Assembly (NCBI GenBank): GCA_012514045.1 | Contig: JAAZBA010000306.1 | Location: 1-7,208 of the forward strand | Direction of reading: 5' to 3' | DNA: 7,208 nt | Source of the DNA: Clostridiales bacterium | Lineage (GTDB): Bacteria; Bacillota; Clostridia; Oscillospirales; QAMX01 | In this document: piece after piece, positions 1 to 4,633 of the stretch | How positions within the stretch are numbered: the first letter of the stretch is position 1 | Layout: each line of letters opens with the position of its first letter | Position numbers and translations under genes: made by a program | Notes under the pieces: model-generated | Seen by the model: only the letters and a program-made list of their open reading frames with translations | What the model was told of the DNA's origin: nothing | The model's database searches: none

Positions 1-2
1 AC

Positions 3-446
3 ATTATTGTTGCGGCAGATACGACCAAAACCAAATCCAGTATGCGAACCCTTCCGCTCGTTCAGTTTGTCAAGAACCGTCTGCTTGCCATCAAAGCAGA
101 GCAGGACAACAACAGACGGCTCTGCGGACGGTCGTACAACAAAGAATATCTTGGCTATGTCTGCATCAATGAGATCGGCGATCTCATCAAGCCTCACTAT
201 GTCACTGAGCAGTTCCCGAAGCTTCTGGAAGTCAACGGTTTCCGTCACATCCGTTTCCATGATCTCTGGCACTCCTGTGTCGGTCTAATGCTTGCGAATG
301 GTGTGCCAATGAAACAGATTCAGGAATGGCTCGGTCACAGCGATTTCTCTACCACAGCCAATATTTACGCACATCTGGACTACAGCTCCAAGCTGTCTTC
401 CGCAGATGCCATGCTTACCGGTCTCGGTATCGGTGATGCCTGGTAA
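3..446 (+). CDS. Tyrosine integrase, C-terminal catalytic fragment (5' end outside window)
   Basis: Site-specific recombinase of the Tn916/phage integrase family. The frame is open to the left edge: the codons before the ATG at 42 read like family sequence (TKTKSS followed by MRTLPL), so that ATG is internal. The lysine of this TKTKSS hairpin, the LGHSDFSTTANIYAH block with its histidine, and the nucleophilic tyrosine (codon 366-368) are all visible. The box that should read HxLRH reads HDLWHS: the second catalytic arginine is tryptophan (codon TGG, 267-269), one C-to-T step from CGG. From established knowledge of the family, this arginine holds the scissile phosphate, so the protein is probably inactive. 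The gene points at the tRNA-Ser attachment core 150 bp downstream, as expected for an element-end integrase. Family assignment is near certain; loss of activity is an inference. Confidence 0.93.
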   Translation: MIVAADTTKTKSSMRTLPLVQFVKNRLLAIKAEQDNNRRLCGRSYNKEYLGYVCINEIGDLIKPHYVTEQFPKLLEVNGFRHIRFHDLWHSCVGLMLANGVPMKQIQEWLGHSDFSTTANIYAHLDYSSKLSSADAMLTGLGIGDAW

Positions 447-596
447 GCAGCCCGTTCTCCCCAATAATCTCCCCTCAGAAGAAGCAAAAGGACGGCAAAA
501 AGTATCACAGAACCACAATGACAGGCTCGATTGCGGAAAATAATAGTGAAAAATGCCTATTCTGCACTTGGCAATTCTGGCACTTTCCACAAAAAT

Positions 597-652
597 TGGC
601 GGAGAGGAAGGGATTCGAACCCTTGTACGCTTTCGCGCAAACTGATTTCGAG
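597..652 (-). other. tRNA-Ser(CGA) 3' half: attachment-site core (att)
   Basis: Read on the minus strand, this is the second half of a class II tRNA. It has anticodon loop CTCGAAA with anticodon CGA (648-650) and the 3' strand of the anticodon stem. The long variable arm is TGCGC-GAAA-GCGTA (626-639). The T arm is AAGGG-TTCGAAT-CCCTT (608-624), followed by acceptor strand CCTCTCC, discriminator G and encoded CCA (597-599). The anticodon, the long variable arm and G73 all point to serine. The match stops at the anticodon loop: bases beyond 652 do not pair with the anticodon-stem 3' strand, and no D arm or 5' acceptor strand follows. It is therefore not a functional tRNA gene. Such a fragment is what integration into a tRNA 3' end leaves behind, and the neighbouring integrase fits. 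The intact partner tRNA is not in the window. Confidence 0.85.
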
Positions 653-675
653 AGATATTTTTCTCCAATATCTCT
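651..675. repeat. Perfect 9-bp inverted repeat at the inner edge of the tRNA core
   Basis: AGAGATATT (651-659) and AATATCTCT (667-675) are exact reverse complements around a 7-nt spacer. The left arm begins at the point where tRNA identity ends. A pair of inverted core-type integrase sites around a 7-bp overlap has this geometry, so it may be the strand-exchange region. It could also be a simple hairpin. Confidence 0.55.
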
Positions 676-778
676 TTATAAAATCGTATAAGTTCTTACT
701 ACTTCACCCCTGAAAATACGGGCTTTCAAAGGATTTCTTTATATCTTCTCATAATGCCTTACAACTCATTTTGGGGTG

Positions 779-800
779 GTTGGGCACCATTTGAGCACCA
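779..800. repeat. 11-bp imperfect tandem direct repeat, possible integrase arm sites
   Basis: GTTGGGCACCA (779-789) is followed directly by TTTGAGCACCA (790-800), matching at 9 of 11 positions. Arm-type sites of lambda- and Tn916-like integrases are short direct repeats a few hundred base pairs from the core. This pair lies about 130 bp from the tRNA core. The role is inferred from position and form only. Confidence 0.4.
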
Positions 801-837
801 CGGACTCCACAAATCACACCGTAGCAGCGACTATTTA

Positions 838-1245
838 TCAGGAGTGCTCATGAGGTCGCAGTTTCCAAGCGGAACCAACACAGGGTTTTCCCAATAGATC
901 TTTCTGTATGACTAATGGTGTACACATGATATTTGCATAATTAGGTTCGTTCTTGCTTGTTTTGTTTGCGATTTGATTATTTGAGTCTAATTTGATTAAC
1001 TTGTCTTCATAACCTTTGTATTCTATTAAAACAGGGTAATAGTTTAATACCTCGTCCTGTAGCAAAAGCTTGGCATCGGGTCTGTTTCCGCCACTGCCAC
1101 CGCTTTTAGAAGCATATTCATTTAATGCTTTATCTATTTCTTCATTTAGGCTTTCTTGCTCAAGCTTATAGTCCAATTTATAATCTTTTAGCCAACCATT
1201 TACCAAATCGGCAACATTCGGCTCTACGGATTGTACTTTAGCCAT
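838..1245 (-). CDS. Truncated N-terminal fragment of a restriction-modification enzyme with foreign tail
   Basis: The first ~106 residues resemble the N-terminal nuclease region of large type I/IIG-like restriction-methylation proteins. The PD-(D/E)xK-like motif is visible: D57 in NRPDAK, then E75-x-K77 in IEYKG. A Gly/Ser-rich stretch lies at 49-53. Such proteins are usually several hundred residues and carry an N6-adenine methyltransferase domain; here only 135 residues remain and the methylase is missing. The sequence stops looking like the family after residue 106 (about position 927), and the last 29 residues, ending KLRPHEHS, look unrelated. The start has an excellent Shine-Dalgarno (GGAGGAAG, minus strand, 1252-1259). 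The DNA is visibly more AT-rich than the acetyltransferase gene upstream, suggesting acquisition. Probably a decayed gene. Family assignment is from memory of the motif and moderately sure. Confidence 0.6.
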   Translation of the reverse strand: MAKVQSVEPNVADLVNGWLKDYKLDYKLEQESLNEEIDKALNEYASKSGGSGGNRPDAKLLLQDEVLNYYPVLIEYKGYEDKLIKLDSNNQIANKTSKNEPNYANIMCTPLVIQKDLLGKPCVGSAWKLRPHEHS

Positions 1246-1347
1246 TAGCTACTTCCTCCACGTCCCTAAATTAATTCTCTTCACTTAGCATTAAATCCAT
1301 TGGACATACATCTCATCTCGAGATTCTATCCTTTCTTTTGAGTAAGA

Positions 1348-2148
1348 CTACACACCTCCGGATATCGCTTTCGATATCCACGCAAGGGTGTTCTTGTCGG
1401 AAATATAGCGTGAGGGGTTTTTTCTCAAAAACTTCAGGGCTTCATCCGAGGAGGGGCACGCTTCCACGCACAGAAGCTCCGCTTCTCCGCAGCATGCTTT
1501 TTTCACAAGACCTAAGGTTTCCAGATCCCCCTGCATGACTACGCTGTCATAGAAAGGCCATATGCCGTCTTCGATGCCGAATTTTCGAAGTTTTCCCCGG
1601 AGCGCATCCTCTTTTTCCCCTGACTTTGACAACAGCTCCTCAACGTACATCCCCTCGATGAGATGCTTCATAGTGTGATACCGCATGCTCACCCCGATAA
1701 AGACCACCTTCGCGTTGAGAAGGTACATTTTCATCCATGGGGAAGAGTCGCAGAACGCGTACCCCCCAAATGGGCAGGCTCTCGGTCCCCTCGCGGTGTG
1801 TTCGTATGTCAATTCATATGCAAGTCTTCCCCTTGCCGCCACGGAGTGGGTTGCCTGATCTGAGCGGCACACTCCGGGAAGCTTGCGGAAATATTCGGTC
1901 AGATATCCCACGTCGCTGGGCTTGTCCAAATGCCAGGTTTTATAGGAGTTTATGAAGTCACGCTGGCAAAGGGTCGGCGCCACAAGCGTACCATCCGCGC
2001 CTAAGACAGACTCAAAGCCCCTAATCACGCTTTCCGCGCCTCCATCCATAGGACCGAGGCTCTTGAAGGAGGAGTGAAACAGACATATATCCCCCTTATT
2101 CACTCCGAGGGAGCGAAGGGACGAGGAAATGTCACAGCTGCTTATCAT
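1348..2148 (-). CDS. AAC(3)-family N-acetyltransferase
   Basis: Member of the antibiotic N-acetyltransferase family (aminoglycoside 3-N-acetyltransferase / YokD fold), which moves an acetyl group from acetyl-CoA to an amine. At 266 residues it has normal family length. Hallmarks in order are HSSFKSLGPMDGGAESV (25-41), DGTLVAPT (52-59), the FRKLPGVCRSDQATHSVAARG block (87-107, with H101), a VFIGV strand (149-153), and a TMKHLIE segment (159-165) matching the family's T-x-x-H-x-x-E. The ATG is preceded by GAGGGGAAG on the minus strand. It starts 14 bp after the amidohydrolase stop, so the two are almost certainly co-transcribed. Many family members do not confer resistance and act on other amines, including biosynthetic intermediates; nothing here shows the substrate. 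A perfect 8-bp hairpin (1360-1379) lies in the last codons but lacks a U-tract. Confidence 0.88.
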   Translation of the reverse strand: MISSCDISSSLRSLGVNKGDICLFHSSFKSLGPMDGGAESVIRGFESVLGADGTLVAPTLCQRDFINSYKTWHLDKPSDVGYLTEYFRKLPGVCRSDQATHSVAARGRLAYELTYEHTARGPRACPFGGYAFCDSSPWMKMYLLNAKVVFIGVSMRYHTMKHLIEGMYVEELLSKSGEKEDALRGKLRKFGIEDGIWPFYDSVVMQGDLETLGLVKKACCGEAELLCVEACPSSDEALKFLRKNPSRYISDKNTLAWISKAISGGV

Positions 2149-2162
2149 TGTCTTCCCCTCTT

Positions 2163-3056
2163 CTACAGTCCCAATAGACGGGCGGCGTTGTCATAGGAGA
2201 TTTTTCTGAATACAGTCTTGCTGATTTTCCCCTGCTCCGTCCAGGCGATGAGAAGCTTGTCAAGCTCCACCGGCATGTCCTCAAAGCACATGTCTGTACC
2301 GAAGAAAAGCCTGTCCTGAAACTCCGTAAGGAAGCGGGGACCGTATTTATCGTCTCTCGCTATGGCGTTGTAGGCAGTGCCGTCGGAAAGGTCGCCCATA
2401 AGGTTGGGATATTTTCTCATGAGCCGGGGCACCGCGCCCTCCTCCTCAACTGGACCATTGGGAAGTGTTCCTACCTGACGTCCGTAAGGCGTAAAGAACA
2501 CACAACGGCTGCCCACCGTGTCAAGTCTTGCTATTTCGTTCCAGAACAAGGGACCGTGACCGAAAATCAGAAGCTTCGGGAACGTGACCAGGCTGTATTC
2601 AAGCTGGGGAAGCCCCGGATCGTCATATATCCCGAAGTCACCGCTTTTTTGCCCGCTTCCGTCGTATACCACCGGCAGCCCCACTTTTTCGGCGCAGGCG
2701 AAAAGGTTCTGTACCCGAAGATCCATAAGCTCCATCGTGGGCATAATCTCTCCAACGCCCTTACAGCCTAAATCCTTATAATAGCTCATCACCTGATCCA
2801 AAGGGGAAAAGGGAGAATTGTGCATGCTCCTGGGGTCGATGTTGCAGTAGGGCACAAATCTCCCCGGATACTTATCGCACATCTCCAGAATTTCCTCCAC
2901 CGCCTGGGGGAAATATATCTCTGGATTTACCACCGGCAGCAGTACCGCCGTTTCAACTTTCATCTTGTCGTATCTGCGAATCAGCTGCTCCGGAGTACAG
3001 AATCTGTACACCGGGGGAGTTATCCTGTAAGCGTGGCTGTGGATGTCAATAAACAT
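2163..3056 (-). CDS. Amidohydrolase-2 family metal-dependent hydrolase
   Basis: TIM-barrel metal hydrolase of the amidohydrolase superfamily (ACMSD/uronate-isomerase-like branch, PF04909 type), 297 residues, normal length. Metal-site motifs are visible: HxH at the end of strand 1 (DIHSHAY, H6 and H8), E103 in GVGEIMP, H167 in IFGHGP, and the strand-8 aspartate D255 in FFGTDM. The end, NAARLLGL, is typical of the family. At the strand where many members have histidine (PVxFH) this protein reads PVVYDGSG, so D132 may replace a metal ligand. The ATG at 3056 is preceded by AAAGGGTG on the minus strand and by a strong promoter. It is the first gene of a two-gene operon with the acetyltransferase. 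Reaction unknown: hydrolysis or decarboxylation of a small molecule is likely from the family. Confidence 0.88.
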   Translation of the reverse strand: MFIDIHSHAYRITPPVYRFCTPEQLIRRYDKMKVETAVLLPVVNPEIYFPQAVEEILEMCDKYPGRFVPYCNIDPRSMHNSPFSPLDQVMSYYKDLGCKGVGEIMPTMELMDLRVQNLFACAEKVGLPVVYDGSGQKSGDFGIYDDPGLPQLEYSLVTFPKLLIFGHGPLFWNEIARLDTVGSRCVFFTPYGRQVGTLPNGPVEEEGAVPRLMRKYPNLMGDLSDGTAYNAIARDDKYGPRFLTEFQDRLFFGTDMCFEDMPVELDKLLIAWTEQGKISKTVFRKISYDNAARLLGL

Positions 3057-3095
3057 TAAAAATCACCCTTTCCGTACACTTATCGTTACGGTTTT

Positions 3096-3124
3096 ATTAT
3101 ATCACCCTCCCCCCCTATGGTCAA
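3096..3124 (-). promoter_or_regulatory. Sigma-A promoter for the amidohydrolase-acetyltransferase operon
   Basis: On the minus strand, TTGACC (3119-3124) and a perfect TATAAT (3096-3101) are separated by 17 bp. Transcription would start near 3089, giving a leader of about 33 nt before the ATG. The spacer contains a run of G (C on the plus strand). Confidence 0.8.
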
Positions 3125-3131
3125 GCATAAT

Positions 3132-3150
3132 CCGCAGCGGAAGACCGCAG
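3132..3150. promoter_or_regulatory. Possible operator between divergent promoters
   Basis: A palindrome CCGC-A-GCGG (3132-3140) and a repeat of CCGCAG (3132-3137 and 3145-3150) lie between the two -35 boxes. The position would suit a regulator acting on both promoters. No regulator gene is in the window, so this is tentative. Confidence 0.25.
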
Positions 3151-3169
3151 AAAAAACATAACTTCCATG

Positions 3170-3198
3170 TGGACAACTGTGTCTTTTTGCGGTATAAT
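3170..3198 (+). promoter_or_regulatory. Sigma-A promoter for the small plus-strand gene
   Basis: TGGACA (3170-3175) and TATAAT (3193-3198) are separated by an ideal 17 bp. Transcription would start near 3205, about 53 nt before the ATG at 3258. It diverges from the operon promoter at 3096-3124, with the -35 boxes 45 bp apart. Confidence 0.75.
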
Positions 3199-3257
3199 TT
3201 TCATTAAGCGGATGTTCTACGGTGGTATATAAAGTGAATTGCATGGGGGCATAAATT

Positions 3258-3605
3258 ATGGAGAATTCATTTTCTGAGATAAAGCTTTTTCAGGTAAAGC
3301 CGGACAAATTAGATGATTTTGAATATTTAGTTACAGCTATGGCAAAAGAGCAACAAAAGCAGCCGGGTACGATAACCATCAAGTACATGAAACGCTTTTT
3401 TACCATAGACGGAGTAGAGCCGGGCAGTCCTCCCAGAGAACTAACAAAAATCGTAAAATGCATAAAGTATTATTCATTTTGGGAGTTTGACAGTAAGGAA
3501 AATTATGGAAAAGCAATTAGCTGGTTTTTTGATAATTATGGAAAGTCCATTCAAAAACTTCTTATAATGCCGTTCGATATCAATTGCGGAAACACAGTAG
3601 TCTGA
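3258..3605 (+). CDS. Small hypothetical protein, possibly ABM-like dimeric alpha/beta-barrel
   Basis: A 115-residue soluble protein with no signal peptide or membrane segment. The pattern is a strand (IKLFQVKP, 8-15), a helix (KLDDFEYLVTAMAKEQQKQ, 17-35), a strand (GTITIKYMKRFF, 37-48), another strand (KCIKYYSFWEF, 67-77) and a helix (SKENYGKAISWFFDNYGKSIQKLL, 79-102). This layout resembles the antibiotic-biosynthesis-monooxygenase/stress-response barrel domains, which often act as dimers in oxidation or small-molecule binding. No catalytic residue can be assigned. The ATG follows GGGGGC (3245-3250) and has its own promoter. No clear terminator is seen after it. Its coding sequence is more AT-rich than the B12 operon. 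The fold is a guess from the pattern; that it is a real gene is much surer. Confidence 0.72.
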   Translation: MENSFSEIKLFQVKPDKLDDFEYLVTAMAKEQQKQPGTITIKYMKRFFTIDGVEPGSPPRELTKIVKCIKYYSFWEFDSKENYGKAISWFFDNYGKSIQKLLIMPFDINCGNTVV

Positions 3606-3664
3606 ATTGCCCTGCCTTCGTGATAAAGCGTAAATATTTGCGGATACAATAATTTAACTTTTCC

Positions 3665-3692
3665 TTGACAAATCATACACGCGTGCTATAAT
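3665..3692 (+). promoter_or_regulatory. Consensus promoter of the cobalamin operon
   Basis: Perfect TTGACA (3665-3670) and perfect TATAAT (3687-3692), 16 bp apart, with an extended -10 TG (3684-3685). Transcription should start near 3699, at the first base of the riboswitch. A promoter this strong fits control by premature termination downstream. Confidence 0.9.
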
Positions 3693-3698
3693 AATGAA

Positions 3699-3886
3699 TG
3701 AGGCAGTAAGCAGGGAATCAGGTGAAACAGCCTGAGCGGTCCCGCCGCCGTATGGAGATGGATTTTCCCACTTCGCGCAAAATCGCCACTGAGTTACGAG
3801 TTTTAAAAACTCTGAGCTTATGAAGCTCAAACTTGGGAAGGCTGCGCGCAAGGGTATGCTCCGAGCCGGAATATCTGCGCTGCCCG
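3699..3886 (+). promoter_or_regulatory. Cobalamin riboswitch aptamer (AdoCbl type)
   Basis: RNA that binds a cobalamin and lowers expression of the genes downstream. Recognised conserved blocks in order: GGGAA (3713-3717); the TCAGG/CCTGA stem around GTGAAA (3718-3735); GCGGTCCCGCC (3736-3746), the family's B12 box; GCCACTG (3785-3791); GGGAAGGC (3835-3842); and GAGCCGGAATATCTGC (3863-3878), the variant of the 3' consensus ending ACCTGCC. The closing helix can form between GGCAG (3702-3706) and CTGCC (3880-3884), with GCAG (3710-3713) pairing to CTGC (3875-3878). Its place directly after a consensus promoter and before four B12 genes makes the call firm. Exact boundaries are approximate. Confidence 0.93.
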
Positions 3887-3935
3887 GCGCCCTATACAAT
3901 CGGCGCTGTATTTTGGAGCAATCTTCACGGAGTAT

Positions 3936-3987
3936 GAAGGGTGCGTGCTTTGTTGTAGCCTTGTAACGGTGAAAAAGCTGTCCCTTC
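3936..3987 (+). promoter_or_regulatory. Antiterminator of the riboswitch expression platform
   Basis: GAAGGG (3936-3941) can pair with CCCTTC (3982-3987), and GCTTT (3947-3951) with AAAGC (3974-3978). Both use the 5' arm and loop of the terminator, so the two structures exclude each other. An upstream hairpin, CTTCA (3923-3927) with TGAAG (3935-3939), would hide the start of the antiterminator and so favour termination. The pairings are seen by eye and not energy-modelled. Confidence 0.6.
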
Positions 3988-4000
3988 GGGGGCAGCTTTT
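3973..4000 (+). terminator. Rho-independent terminator of the riboswitch leader
   Basis: A 12-bp stem, AAAAGCTGTCCC (3973-3984) with GGGGCAGCTTTT (3989-4000), is capped by a UUCG tetraloop. It contains one G-U pair, and the U-run forms the 3' end of the stem, with more U at 4005-4007. It lies 65 nt before the cobO start and would stop transcription when cobalamin is bound. Confidence 0.88.
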
Positions 4001-4019
4001 GTCGTTTCCGAAGGCAATC

Positions 4020-4040
4020 GCAATTGCTAAAAGCAATTGC
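4020..4040 (+). repeat. Paired 8-bp palindromes (GCAATTGC) before cobO
   Basis: GCAATTGC occurs at 4020-4027 and again at 4033-4040. Each copy is its own reverse complement, and together they form a 9-bp hairpin (4020-4028 with 4032-4040) with an AAA loop. It sits between the terminator and the cobO Shine-Dalgarno. It may protect or shape the read-through transcript; the role is unknown. Confidence 0.55.
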
Positions 4041-4065
4041 TGAAGAAAGGGGGGAATTATTCCGC

Positions 4066-4599
4066 GTGAAAAAGGGACTTATACACATATACTGCGGTGA
4101 TGGAAAGGGAAAGACCACCGCGGCTTTCGGTCTCGCTCTGAGAGCTTTGGGCAGAAACTTTCGTGTTCTCGCCGTGCAGTTCTGTAAGGACGGCACCTCA
4201 GGAGAGCTTGAGGCTCTGCGCTCCTCCGGCCTTGATTTTACATTCCTTGAAGGCTTCAAGCCCTCGGGAAGCAAACGCGAGGAGGATAAAAACACCTGTG
4301 CTCGCTTTACATCCTACGATAGCGACGTACAGGAGAGCTTTGACCGGGCTGTAAACATTAGCTCAAACTATGATATGCTTATCTTAGACGAGCTGACCTG
4401 GGGCATTTTTCACGGCGCAGTATCGCTTGAGAGCGTGCTTGAGTTCCTTGATAACAAGCCCGAAGGACTGGAGGTTGTCATAACCGGCCGGAAACCTCAT
4501 AAGATGCTTGTAGAAAGGGCGGACTACGTATCGCAGATCGACTGCGTAAAGCACCCATACGAACAGGGAGTCCCCGCCCGAAAGGGCATTGAACTGTGA
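4066..4599 (+). CDS. cobO: Corrinoid adenosyltransferase (CobA/CobO/BtuR family)
   Basis: Transfers the adenosyl group of ATP to the cobalt of reduced cob(I)inamide or cobalamin, making the coenzyme form; cytoplasmic. The P-loop GDGKGKTT (residues 11-18), Walker-B-like ILDE (106-109), VITGR (138-142) and C-terminal KHPYEQGVPARKGIE (162-176) are all family signatures. GTG at 4066 is chosen because AAAGGGGGG (4047-4054 region) lies 11 nt upstream and the product then begins VKKGLIHIYCGDGKGK, giving 177 residues, normal for the short form. An in-frame TTG at 4024 lies inside the hairpin and is unlikely. It is the first gene after the cobalamin riboswitch and terminator, so it is expected to be repressed by cobalamin. 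Also called cobA or btuR in other organisms. Confidence 0.95.
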   Translation: MKKGLIHIYCGDGKGKTTAAFGLALRALGRNFRVLAVQFCKDGTSGELEALRSSGLDFTFLEGFKPSGSKREEDKNTCARFTSYDSDVQESFDRAVNISSNYDMLILDELTWGIFHGAVSLESVLEFLDNKPEGLEVVITGRKPHKMLVERADYVSQIDCVKHPYEQGVPARKGIEL

Positions 4600-4633
4600 G
4601 ATAGCCAAAATACCGCGAGGGAGCATTTTAGTT

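Larger units (their letters stand above)
447..837. other. Non-coding junction region of an integrated element
   Basis: This stretch between the integrase and the restriction-enzyme stub holds no convincing gene. From left to right it contains a possible frameshifted integrase tail (up to about 540), the tRNA-Ser attachment core, an inverted repeat overlapping that core's inner edge, AT-rich DNA, and an 11-bp direct repeat. Open frames that cross 597-652 yield an RRGRDSNP-like peptide, the usual artefact of translating a tRNA gene backwards. Confidence 0.6.

Noticed and set aside
285..668. Minus-strand frame of 127 codons
   Set aside because: Lies antisense to the integrase catalytic domain and through the tRNA fragment; composition is not protein-like.
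531..713. Plus-strand frame giving an RRGRDSNP-containing peptide
   Set aside because: This is the well-known artefact of translating the antisense of a tRNA 3' half; no Shine-Dalgarno and it crosses the att core.
1269..1310. Short minus-strand ATG frame of about 11 codons upstream of the restriction-enzyme stub
   Set aside because: Weak ribosome site, no recognisable sequence; not distinguishable from chance.
1360..1379. Perfect 8-bp hairpin (GGATATCG / CGATATCC) considered as a terminator of the acetyltransferase operon
   Set aside because: It lies within the last coding codons and has no U-tract on either strand.
3243..3254. Three-codon upstream frame (ATG GGG GCA TAA) before the small protein
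   Set aside because: It overlaps the Shine-Dalgarno itself and is too short to support as a leader peptide.
3654..4295. Minus-strand frame of 213 codons
   Set aside because: Runs antisense through the promoter, riboswitch, terminator and cobO start; no ribosome site or recognisable domain.
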